Part shown: piece after piece, positions 1-8,459 of the stretch
How the letters are laid out: each line of letters starts with the position of its first letter
Position numbering within the stretch: position 1 is the stretch's first letter
Assembly (NCBI GenBank): GCA_947377425.1
Contig: CANCFZ010000016.1
Span: forward strand, 1 to 20,583
Length of the DNA stretch: 20,583 nucleotides
DNA from: Flavobacteriaceae bacterium
GTDB lineage: Bacteria > Bacteroidota > Bacteroidia > Flavobacteriales > Flavobacteriaceae
Direction: 5' to 3'
Notes under the pieces: model-generated
The model's input: the letters and a program-made list of their open reading frames with translations, nothing else
Told to the model about the DNA's origin: nothing
The model's database searches: none
Made by a program: the position numbers and the translations under genes

Positions 1-2235
1 TTATAGAATCAACAATCCGAAGTCACGCAACGTATTAATCGGTTTAGAATACCAAAACAGTTCAAAATCTTCAAAATTGGTTTCAAAATCAGATTTTAAT
101 TGAGTGAACGTTACTTTACTATCATTAAAAACAGAAATGGTTTCTAAACTATTGATTAACCACTGCGCTTTGTCTTTCTCTAATGTGATTTCGAAGGTTT
201 CAGTTTTATCATGAAAAGTTAATTTCATCATTTCCCAAGAATTTCCTTTTTTGGATTTTGTGAAGGTTTCTGAAATTGGCTTTCCTCCTATCCAAACAAT
301 TTTAGCAGAAGGTTTTATATTGAAATCTGTTTCTTTTTCCAAACAAGAAACAATATAATCGGAAGGAATTTTGGTATTCGGAATTTTAAAATCAAACCAA
401 TCTTGTAAGTCATACTCAAAACAAATTCCGTGCATATAATTGAACAACGATTTTTTTAATCCAAAACTGAATTTATCGTGATTGATTCCGGTTTTGTCTT
501 TAAAATTGATGTCGTTATTGGCAAAAGTGATTTCGTTTTGCTCTGGAATTACACCAAATTCTTCAGGAAACATTCCAACTGGCGAATGTGCCGTCATCGC
601 AAATTGATGCCAAAAACCACTTTGCAAAACGCCTAATTCAAATAATTGACGTACCATTTCCAAACTATCAATCGTTTCTTGAACCGTTTGCGTTGGATAA
701 CCATACATCAAATAAGCGTGCACCATAATGCCACTTTCGGTGAAATTTCTAGTTACTTGTGCTACTTGTTCAACGGTTACTCCTTTTTTTATCAGTTCCA
801 AAAGTCGGTCTGAAGCTACTTCCAATCCGCCAGAAACTGCAATACAACCAGAGGCTTTTAGCAAAATACACAAATCGGCCGTAAAACTTTTTTCAAATCG
901 GATGTTGGTCCACCAAGAAACAACCAGTTTTCTTTTTATAATTTCCAGAGCTACTTCTCGCATCAGTGCTGGTGGTGCTGCTTCATCTACAAAATGGAAT
1001 CCGTTTTCACCCGTTTGCGCAATCAGTTCCTCCATTCTATCAACTAGAATTTTGGCAGCAATAGGCTCGTATAATTTGATATAATCTAAAGAAATATCGC
1101 AAAACGTACATTTTCCCCAATAACAACCGTGTGCCATGGTTAGTTTATTCCAACGACCATCGCTCCACAAACTGTGCATTGGATTGGCAATTTCAATAAC
1201 CGAAATGTATTTATCTAAATGTAAATCGGAATAATCTGGTGTTCCGACTTCGCTTTGCTTGTAATCGGGTTTTGATGAATTATTTTTATAAACTACTTCA
1301 GCATTTTCTAGAAGAAAAGTTCGTTTGAATTCTTTTATTACACAGAGATTCACTGAGACTTCACAGAGATTATCAATAGTATTAATTACATTTTTACAGA
1401 GTAATTCTATTGGCAATTCACCATCGTCTAAAGTTATGAAATCAAAGAACTCAAACACACGTTTGTCTTTAAGTTCGCGAAGTTCCGTATTTGGAAAACC
1501 ACCACCCATAGCAACTTTTACATCAGGAAAATGCTTTTTAATACATTGCGCTGATCGAAAAGCACTGTATAAATTCCCAGGAAATGGAACCGAAAAACAT
1601 ACTAATTTTGGTTGCACTTCTTGAATCCTTTGATTTAGAATTCTAAGAGTGATTTTGTCTATATAAGTTGGTTCATTTTGCAAATTTTGGTACAATTCAT
1701 CAAACGAATTGGCACTTCTGCCTAAACGTTCGGCATAACGACTGAAACCGAAATTTTCATCAACACATTCCACAATAAAATCGGATAAATCTTCGAGATA
1801 TAAAGTCGCTAAATGTTTGGCTTTATCTTGCATTCCCATAGTTCCGAAAGCCCATTCCATATCGTCAAGTTGTGCAAATCGAGAAGCTTCTGGAAGGAAA
1901 TTTCCACTACAAATTTGACGCGCTAATGATGGATTTTTTCCTTGTAGAAAAGCAATTACGGAGTCGATTGTTTTGATGTAATCACTTCTTAAATAAAGAA
2001 TTCTTTGAGAATTTGAAGAAAATTCATTGACTGCGCTCGGGAAGACAGCATCTGCATTGGAAAAAACTTGTGCTAATCCACTTTTTGAAAACAATTCTAA
2101 AATAACTTCAATTCCCAAATCCATTTGAAAAGCAGAACAATTTTTGGTATTCAAAAACCCTTTGATATAAGCCGTTGCTGGATAGGGTGTATTCAGTTGG
2201 GTAAAAGGTGGTGTTATTAATAAAAGGTCTTTCAA
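1..2235 (-). CDS. B12-binding-type radical SAM protein
   Basis: Predicted radical SAM enzyme of 744 residues. The N-terminal part (about 1-290) begins with a Rossmann-like beta strand (LLLITPPF) and contains a second one ending in MGGGFPNTE (around residue 245), as in cobalamin-binding-like domains, but I see no DxHxxG cobalamin-ligand motif. The radical SAM core starts near residue 360, with cysteines C371, C376 and C379 in GCYWGKCTFC. That is CX4CX2C rather than the usual CX3CX2C. Further core strands follow (FHFVDEAAPP, SGGLEVASDRLL). The C-terminal 150 residues are not recognised. The start is TTG at 2235: no ATG lies near the N-terminal motif, and a TAnnTTTG box sits 15 bases upstream. 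Residues 289-299 are encoded by a small tandem repeat (see the repeat entry). The stop codon is at the window edge, so downstream partners cannot be seen. The substrate is unknown; the family is clear, the function is not. Confidence 0.88.
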   Translation of the reverse strand: MKDLLLITPPFTQLNTPYPATAYIKGFLNTKNCSAFQMDLGIEVILELFSKSGLAQVFSNADAVFPSAVNEFSSNSQRILYLRSDYIKTIDSVIAFLQGKNPSLARQICSGNFLPEASRFAQLDDMEWAFGTMGMQDKAKHLATLYLEDLSDFIVECVDENFGFSRYAERLGRSANSFDELYQNLQNEPTYIDKITLRILNQRIQEVQPKLVCFSVPFPGNLYSAFRSAQCIKKHFPDVKVAMGGGFPNTELRELKDKRVFEFFDFITLDDGELPIELLCKNVINTIDNLCEVSVNLCVIKEFKRTFLLENAEVVYKNNSSKPDYKQSEVGTPDYSDLHLDKYISVIEIANPMHSLWSDGRWNKLTMAHGCYWGKCTFCDISLDYIKLYEPIAAKILVDRMEELIAQTGENGFHFVDEAAPPALMREVALEIIKRKLVVSWWTNIRFEKSFTADLCILLKASGCIAVSGGLEVASDRLLELIKKGVTVEQVAQVTRNFTESGIMVHAYLMYGYPTQTVQETIDSLEMVRQLFELGVLQSGFWHQFAMTAHSPVGMFPEEFGVIPEQNEITFANNDINFKDKTGINHDKFSFGLKKSLFNYMHGICFEYDLQDWFDFKIPNTKIPSDYIVSCLEKETDFNIKPSAKIVWIGGKPISETFTKSKKGNSWEMMKLTFHDKTETFEITLEKDKAQWLINSLETISVFNDSKVTFTQLKSDFETNFEDFELFWYSKPINTLRDFGLLIL
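1341..1370. repeat. Degenerate CACAGAG-type tandem repeat inside a gene
   Basis: Three tandem degenerate units of 10-11 bases are visible: CACAGAGATT, CACTGAGACTT and CACAGAGATT. On the minus strand they are read in frame within the radical SAM gene as NLCEVSVNLCV, between its N-terminal and radical SAM domains. From memory, short CACAGAG/CTCTGTG repeats are dispersed in many bacterial genomes, usually between genes. Finding one inside a coding region suggests a tolerated in-frame insertion in an interdomain loop. A genome search for further copies was not possible here. Confidence 0.6.
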
Positions 2236-2250
2236 TGAAAATTATTTTTG

Positions 2251-2258
2251 CAAAAGTA
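2251..2258 (-). promoter_or_regulatory. Candidate -7 box for the radical SAM gene
   Basis: The minus strand reads TACTTTTG, matching the Bacteroidota sigma-A -7 consensus TAnnTTTG. It ends 15 bases before the TTG start, which predicts a leader of only about ten bases. No TTG -33 element is seen at the usual 17-20 base spacing; the nearest TTG is 27 bases away. Confidence 0.45.
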
Positions 2259-2389
2259 CGCGAAATTTATTTTTATATAAAATGTCAATATTTATAAGAA
2301 TTTTATTAAATTTATAGCTTTATAAAAAATTGAACGCAACCAAATCAAAAATTTAGCATCAGTACATATAAACTCTCAATTTTGCTCGA

Positions 2390-5300
2390 ATGAAAAATAA
2401 ATTACTAATTCTGTTTTTAATGTTCTCCTTATTTTCTTTTTCACAAGAAAATTGTAATAACGGTATTGATGACGATGGAGACGGAAAAATCGATTTAAAT
2501 GACCCTGATTGTAGTTGTAATACTGCTGCTATTAGTTCCATTATACCCAACCCTTCATTTGAATCTCATAGTGACTGTCCTGGTGGTATTTCACAATTAA
2601 ATTTAGCTACATCTTGGGAACAAGCCACAACACCAACAACCGATTATTTTAATACTTGTGGGTATACTAATAATGCAGGCATGACTCCTTTTCCAGACGG
2701 TACTGCTGCTGTTGGTACTTTTTTTGCACAAGGTTGGCAAGAATATTTAGGAGCCTGTTTAACCAACCCAATGTTAGCTGGAACTAGCTATCAATTAAGT
2801 TTTAATGTTGCTTCTAAACCTGCAACTGGTGATGTAAGCCTTGGAAATGGTGGCGTTATTGATTATGGACCAATTGATATCATTTTATATGGAAAAACAA
2901 CCTGTACCTCTTTTCCAATAATGACAGTAGGTTGCCCTTCTGACTGGGATTCTAGTTGGGTGATTTTAGGAAGTGTAAATTATACACCTGTTGGAAATTG
3001 GGGTGTTTTGAATATAATATTCACTCCTACCGCAAATATAAACACAGTTATATTAGGAAGCCCATGTGCCTTACCGCCAAATTACAATTGGCATGGTAAT
3101 TATGCTCCTTATTTTTATTTTGACAATTTACTATTGAATACTGCGGCATCATTTGGCGTTAACGTTACACAAGCTGGTAATTTTTGTGAAAACAATTTGG
3201 TATTACATGCAAACATAACAACTACTGTTAGCGCAAGTGCAACATACCAATGGTATCATGCTGGCATTGCAATTGTTGGAGCTACAAGTGCCAATTATAG
3301 CGTTCCATCGCTTGCGGCAAATTTGGGTAATTATGAAGTAAAAATAACAGATGGTACAAACTGTTTTGTTAGTACAAATTCAATAGTAAACAATACTATG
3401 TCCAGCCCAAGTTATACCGTAATACAACCGAATTGTATTACTCCAACAGGCAGTATAACAATAACTTCACCAGCTTTTGAATATAGTTTTGATAATGGAT
3501 TAACATGGCAATCTTCGCCAACAAAAAATTTATTATCAGTTGGTAATTATTATATAAAAATAAAAACTCCAAATGGTTGTATCTCATCTGCTGCTGGCAT
3601 AAGCATTGTTGAACCTAATTTATTAGGATATTCAGATGTCACTATTGTTCAACCTACAACTTGCAATGGTACAGGAACAATTACCATAAACTCAACTGCT
3701 GCATCTCAATATAGTTTTGATGATGGAGTTACTTGGACAACAAATTCAACCGCAAACAACCTGCAGCCTGGTACTTATTTAATAAAAATAAAAGATGCTG
3801 CTGGTTGTCAATCCTCTTCACAATATATTACAATTAATCGCATTTATTTAGACAGTCCTATTTATACGACTATTCAACCAAGTTGTGGTGTTGGAGGAAC
3901 AATAAACATATCGACATCTGCTGCTCAATATAGTTTTGATGATGGTGTAACTTGGACTACAAACCCAACGGCAACAAATTTGGACCCGGGTTACTATTTA
4001 ATAAAAATAAAAGATAGTAATGGTTGTGAATCATCTTCTCAATATGCTTACTTATATCAATTTTATCTAAATATTACACCAACATATACCGCTATTCAAC
4101 CAGTTTGTGGAACAGGTGGAACAATAACAATAACAACCACAGCAACTCAATATAGTTTTGATGGTGGAACTACTTGGTCAACCAATGCTTCTGCTACTAA
4201 TCTTGATCCAGGATACTATACAATAGTTATAAAAAATGATTTAGGATGTATTTCACAAACTCAATATGTCTATTTAAATTATTTTTATTTAACAGACCCC
4301 ACCTATACTGTTGTTCAACCTAGTTGCGGAGTTGGAGGTACTATAACCGTCACATCATCTGCATCAGAATATAGTTTTGATGGAGGAACAACTTGGTCTA
4401 CAAACCCAGTTGCCTCTAATTTGAGCCCTGGCACTTATTATATAAAAGTTAAAAATAGTTTAGGATGTGAATCAAACTATATCTATGTTAACCTAAATTA
4501 TTTTTATTTACCAGATCCAACCTATATAGCTGTAAATCCTTATTGCGGAAATATTGGAAGTATTACAATTACATCTCCAGCATCTCAATACAGTTTTGAC
4601 GGAGGAAATACATGGACCACAAATCCAGTTGCGACAAATCTACTTTCAGGATATTATTATATTAAAATAAAAAATGCTTTAGGATGCGAATCTAATTATC
4701 TATATGTGTATCTCGATTCTAGTCATTTAGCAAATCCAAATTACACTGTTGTTCAACCTGCTTGCGGTACTAATGGTTCAATTACCATAACGACAGTTGC
4801 AGCACAATATAGCTTTGACGGAGGAACCACATGGACTACCAATCCTGTAGCTAGCAATTTAACCCCAGGTAACTACTACTATATCCAAATTAAAAATAGT
4901 GCCGGTTGTCAATCAAATTATCAATATGTGTATATAGAACCTTTCTATTTACCTAATCCTACTTATACAATAACACAACCAACTTGTGGTGTTGGAGGAA
5001 ACATCACTTTTACAACAATCGCTGCCCAATATAGTATTGACGGAGGAACTACGTGGTCAACAAATCCAGTTTTTTCAAATTTGACACCTAGTTATTATTA
5101 TTTGATTATTAAAAATAGTGCTAGTTGTACTTCAAATTCAGAATATGTATATATTAATCCATTTTACTTACCAGACCCTACTTATACTGTTGTTCAACCA
5201 TCATGTGGTGTATTAGGAAGCATAACTATTACTTCAACTGCTGCACAATATAGTTTTGACAATGGAAACACATGGACAACCAATCCAACAAATAACAGTT

Positions 5301-8300
5301 TAGATGCTGGCTATCATTACATTAAAATAAAAAATGCTTTAGGATGTGAGTCAAACACCATTTATGTTTACATAAATAGTTATTATTTATCAAATCCGCT
5401 TTTTTCAATTATACAACCAACATGTGGCGTTGGCGGAAGTATAACAATAACAACAACAGCTTTAGAATATAGTTTTGACAATGGAGCAACTTGGACTACA
5501 AATCCGGTTAAGAGTAATTTAGTTCCTGGTTATTATTACATTAAAATTAGAAATGGTGTAAATTGTGAATCTGATTATGTATATGCTGTTCTTAACACTT
5601 TTCAATTACCACTTCCAACAGTAACTGTTGTTCAACCTAGCTGTGGAATAAATGCCAGCATAACCATTACATCAACCGCTGATTTTTATAGTTTTGACAG
5701 TGGATCAACTTGGTCTACAAATCCTGTGGCAAGTAATTTAACTTCAGGCTATTATTATATTAAAATAAAAAATGCTTTGGGTTGTGAATCTGATTATAAA
5801 TATGTTTACATAAATTCAAATCCAAATACACTAACAGCTCCATTGGCTAATAGTACACAACCAACTATTTGTGGAGCAACTAATGGTAGCATCACAATTA
5901 CGAGTAGTGCTTTATTCTACAGTTTTGACAATGGTGTTACATGGGTAACAAATCCTGTTAAAAATAATCTTGCGGATGGAACTTATCTAATCAAGATTAA
6001 ACAGAGTTCAACTGGATGTCCATCTCCTGCGACAACAATAGTGTTAAATGGTTCATCCTCATTAATTGCTGCTCCAACATTTACATCTATTCAACCAAAT
6101 TGTACAACTCTAACTGGTTCCATAACAATTACTACAACTGCAAGTCAATATAGTTTTGATAATGGAGTAACTTGGATTGCTATAAATTCACAAAGTAATT
6201 TAGCTGCAGGTACATATCTGATAAAAATTAAAAATAGTGCTGGATGTATTTCAGCTACAAGTTCGGTTGTAATAAGTACAGTTGTTAATCCAACTGCTCC
6301 AACATTTACTTCAATACAACCTACTTGTACAACTGGTGGAAGTATCACTATTACAACAACATCCGCTTTATATAGTTTTGATAACGGTTTAACTTGGGTA
6401 ACAACAAATTCTATTTCCAACATTTCTGCTGGCACATATAATTTATTAATTAAAAATAGCACTACTGGATGCTCGTCTCCATCAGTTGCTGTTACAATCA
6501 GTCCAGCTCCAGGTTCTCCAAGTATTCCAACTGCAACAGCTAATCAACCAACTTCATGTATCAACCCTTATGGAACGATTCAAATTACAAGTTTGGAGGC
6601 ACAATATAGTTTTGACAACGGAGTAACTTATTCTACAAATCCACTTTCAGGAAATTTAGCAGTAGGAACATATCAAATTCGGGTGAAAAATAGTAGTGGA
6701 TGCGAATCAGTTGCTTTAGCTATAACAATTAATGCTCCTACAGATTATCCGAGTAATCCAGCTTTTACAACTATTCAACCTGATTGTAATAACCTTAAAG
6801 GTTCTATTACAATTACTGATAGTGCTTCGGGATACAGTTTTGATAATGGAGCAACTTGGACAACAAATACCACACAATCAAACCTAAATCCTGGAACTTA
6901 CTATATAAGAGTAAAAAATAGTAATGGATGTATATCAAATGCTACTTCGGTTATACTAATTCCTTTTACAAATTTTACACCTAAACCAACGCTAACAAAT
7001 CCACAAACTTTTTGTATTCAACAAAATGCAACAATAAGTGACATTATAATTTCTGGCCAAAACATTAAATGGTATGATGCATTAACAGCTGGAACTATAA
7101 TTCCAAACACAACTCCTTTAGTAAATGGAACAACTTATTATGCATCGCAAACTGTAAGCAATTGTGAAAGTATAAGAACGCCTGTTACCATAAATATTCA
7201 AAATACAAATGTACCAACTGGAACTGGAATTCAAACCTTTTGTTCTACTCAAAATGCTACTTTAAATGATATAACAATCAATGGAACAAGTGTTAATTGG
7301 TATAATTCTGCAACTAGTTCTACCCTACTTTCTGCATCAACTATTTTAACAAATGGCACAACCTATTATGCCACACAAACAATAAATGGTTGTGAAAGTG
7401 TAAATCGATTCGCAGTAACAATTAGTTTAATTTCTACTTTAAATGCTACTAATTATTCAGAAATAATTTGTGATAATCTGAATGATGGAAGTGAAACAAT
7501 TGATTTATCAAGTTATAATTTGAATTTAATCTCAAGCACTGCAAATTGTACTTTTGATTACTATCCAACACTATTGTCAGCAACAAACCAAGTAATTTCA
7601 CAACAAATTAACCCATTTACAAGTTATAATTTAACTATTGGATTACATGAAATTTATGTTAGAATACTTTCCAATACAGGATGTTCACAAATTGTCAAGC
7701 TATCTTTAACATTGGTTAAAAAACCAGAAGTTTTAATAAAAGATATCGTTCCTGTTTGTGAAAACAATCCTATAACAATAAATGCCGGAAGTGGTTTTGA
7801 CAGTTATTTATGGTCTACTGGAGCAACAACTTCTTCAATAGTAGTTTCCCAAGCTGGAAATTATTCTGTAACTGTAACTCAAAATCACGGAACTGTTATA
7901 TGTACAACTATAAAAAACTTTACCGTTGTTTTATCTAATAGTGCTACAATTTCTAATATAGAAACATTAGATTGGACTGATAATGAAAATATAATCATTG
8001 TAAACATAGCTGCTTCAAGTATAGGAAACTATGAATATTCTATAGATGGTATTCACTTTCAAGAAAGTAACACTTTTTCAGGTTTATGGAGTGGAAATTA
8101 TTTTGTTTATGTAAGAGATAAAAATGGTTGTGGAGATGTAAATGATGAAGTTTTTTTATTAACTTATCCTAAATTCTTTACTCCAAATGGCGATGGCTTT
8201 AATGATGTTTGGAAAATTAAATTCTCAGAAAACGAAATCGGATTGCGAGTTAAAATCATTGACCGATATGGTAAACTTTTAAAAGATTTGGATAATAAAA

Positions 8301-8413
8301 CTGGATGGGACGGTTTGTATAATGGCAACCTAATGATTTCTGATGACTATTGGTTTATTGTAACAAGAGCTACGGGTAAAGAATACAAAGGGCATTTTAC
8401 TTTAAAAAGATAA
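2390..8413 (+). CDS. T9SS type B secreted protein with SprB-like repeats
   Basis: Large surface or secreted protein of 2007 residues, probably an adhesin. Residues 1-18 form a signal peptide with a likely cut before Q19. Residues 24-41 hold a DDDGDG acidic loop, probably calcium-binding. Residues 50-250 form an NPSFE-type beta domain common in Bacteroidota exoproteins, followed by an Ig-like domain to about 337. Residues 340-1530 are 16 repeats of about 74 residues. Two Ig_7/CHU_C-associated modules follow (from 1531 and about 1607), then two further beta domains (from about 1690 and 1777), a degenerate 17th repeat (about 1850-1920) and the gliding-motility-type C-terminal domain (1927-2007, FTPNGDGFNDVW). 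That tail is the type B T9SS signal, as in SprB of Flavobacterium johnsoniae, whose export needs an SprF protein; none is seen here. The ATG is chosen because the signal peptide begins there. Adhesion or gliding is inference; a role as a structural surface fibre is equally possible. Confidence 0.93.
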   Translation: MKNKLLILFLMFSLFSFSQENCNNGIDDDGDGKIDLNDPDCSCNTAAISSIIPNPSFESHSDCPGGISQLNLATSWEQATTPTTDYFNTCGYTNNAGMTPFPDGTAAVGTFFAQGWQEYLGACLTNPMLAGTSYQLSFNVASKPATGDVSLGNGGVIDYGPIDIILYGKTTCTSFPIMTVGCPSDWDSSWVILGSVNYTPVGNWGVLNIIFTPTANINTVILGSPCALPPNYNWHGNYAPYFYFDNLLLNTAASFGVNVTQAGNFCENNLVLHANITTTVSASATYQWYHAGIAIVGATSANYSVPSLAANLGNYEVKITDGTNCFVSTNSIVNNTMSSPSYTVIQPNCITPTGSITITSPAFEYSFDNGLTWQSSPTKNLLSVGNYYIKIKTPNGCISSAAGISIVEPNLLGYSDVTIVQPTTCNGTGTITINSTAASQYSFDDGVTWTTNSTANNLQPGTYLIKIKDAAGCQSSSQYITINRIYLDSPIYTTIQPSCGVGGTINISTSAAQYSFDDGVTWTTNPTATNLDPGYYLIKIKDSNGCESSSQYAYLYQFYLNITPTYTAIQPVCGTGGTITITTTATQYSFDGGTTWSTNASATNLDPGYYTIVIKNDLGCISQTQYVYLNYFYLTDPTYTVVQPSCGVGGTITVTSSASEYSFDGGTTWSTNPVASNLSPGTYYIKVKNSLGCESNYIYVNLNYFYLPDPTYIAVNPYCGNIGSITITSPASQYSFDGGNTWTTNPVATNLLSGYYYIKIKNALGCESNYLYVYLDSSHLANPNYTVVQPACGTNGSITITTVAAQYSFDGGTTWTTNPVASNLTPGNYYYIQIKNSAGCQSNYQYVYIEPFYLPNPTYTITQPTCGVGGNITFTTIAAQYSIDGGTTWSTNPVFSNLTPSYYYLIIKNSASCTSNSEYVYINPFYLPDPTYTVVQPSCGVLGSITITSTAAQYSFDNGNTWTTNPTNNSLDAGYHYIKIKNALGCESNTIYVYINSYYLSNPLFSIIQPTCGVGGSITITTTALEYSFDNGATWTTNPVKSNLVPGYYYIKIRNGVNCESDYVYAVLNTFQLPLPTVTVVQPSCGINASITITSTADFYSFDSGSTWSTNPVASNLTSGYYYIKIKNALGCESDYKYVYINSNPNTLTAPLANSTQPTICGATNGSITITSSALFYSFDNGVTWVTNPVKNNLADGTYLIKIKQSSTGCPSPATTIVLNGSSSLIAAPTFTSIQPNCTTLTGSITITTTASQYSFDNGVTWIAINSQSNLAAGTYLIKIKNSAGCISATSSVVISTVVNPTAPTFTSIQPTCTTGGSITITTTSALYSFDNGLTWVTTNSISNISAGTYNLLIKNSTTGCSSPSVAVTISPAPGSPSIPTATANQPTSCINPYGTIQITSLEAQYSFDNGVTYSTNPLSGNLAVGTYQIRVKNSSGCESVALAITINAPTDYPSNPAFTTIQPDCNNLKGSITITDSASGYSFDNGATWTTNTTQSNLNPGTYYIRVKNSNGCISNATSVILIPFTNFTPKPTLTNPQTFCIQQNATISDIIISGQNIKWYDALTAGTIIPNTTPLVNGTTYYASQTVSNCESIRTPVTINIQNTNVPTGTGIQTFCSTQNATLNDITINGTSVNWYNSATSSTLLSASTILTNGTTYYATQTINGCESVNRFAVTISLISTLNATNYSEIICDNLNDGSETIDLSSYNLNLISSTANCTFDYYPTLLSATNQVISQQINPFTSYNLTIGLHEIYVRILSNTGCSQIVKLSLTLVKKPEVLIKDIVPVCENNPITINAGSGFDSYLWSTGATTSSIVVSQAGNYSVTVTQNHGTVICTTIKNFTVVLSNSATISNIETLDWTDNENIIIVNIAASSIGNYEYSIDGIHFQESNTFSGLWSGNYFVYVRDKNGCGDVNDEVFLLTYPKFFTPNGDGFNDVWKIKFSENEIGLRVKIIDRYGKLLKDLDNKTGWDGLYNGNLMISDDYWFIVTRATGKEYKGHFTLKR
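3407..6979 (+). repeat. Array of 16 SprB-like repeats (about 219 bases each)
   Basis: Each unit follows the pattern QPxCG - GxITITxxAxQ - YSFDxGxTW - NLxPGxYYIKIKNxxGCES. The YSFD (YSID in unit 8) core begins at 3929, 4151, 4370, 4589, 4808, 5030, 5249, 5468 and 5687, so neighbouring central units are exactly 219 or 222 bases apart. The outer units (1-2 and 12-16) are more diverged and differ in length. Nearly every unit keeps two cysteines, one in QPxC and one in xGCxS. Units 3-10 share Tyr/Phe-rich linkers such as NPFYLPDPTY. Several share long near-identical DNA, for example the stretches near 4657, 5324 and 5759, which points to duplication or gene conversion within the array. Confidence 0.9.
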
Positions 8414-8438
8414 AACACTTCATTCAGCAATAATTAAG

Positions 8439-8446
8439 TATTTTTG
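8439..8446 (+). promoter_or_regulatory. Candidate -7 box for bshC
   Basis: TATTTTTG is a full match to TAnnTTTG. It ends 13 bases before the bshC ATG and lies in the 46-base gap after the repeat-protein gene, where no terminator is seen. No -33 TTG is found at 17-20 bases. bshC may therefore be transcribed from here, by read-through, or both. Confidence 0.42.
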
Positions 8447-8459
8447 TAAAAAATTCCCA

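Noticed and set aside
728..1084. Open frame on the plus strand inside the radical SAM gene
   Set aside because: It lies opposite the conserved radical SAM core and shows no recognisable protein pattern.
2377..2384. CAATTTTG as the -7 box of the repeat-protein gene
   Set aside because: It has one mismatch to TAnnTTTG and lies only five bases before the ATG, which would require a leaderless transcript; not enough evidence.
6145..6462. Open frame on the minus strand inside the repeat array
   Set aside because: It mirrors two repeat units of the real gene and has no leader signal; it is a shadow frame.
3407..6979. Regularly spaced repeats resembling a CRISPR or satellite array
   Set aside because: The period of about 219 bases lies wholly within one long open frame, and the conservation is at protein level.
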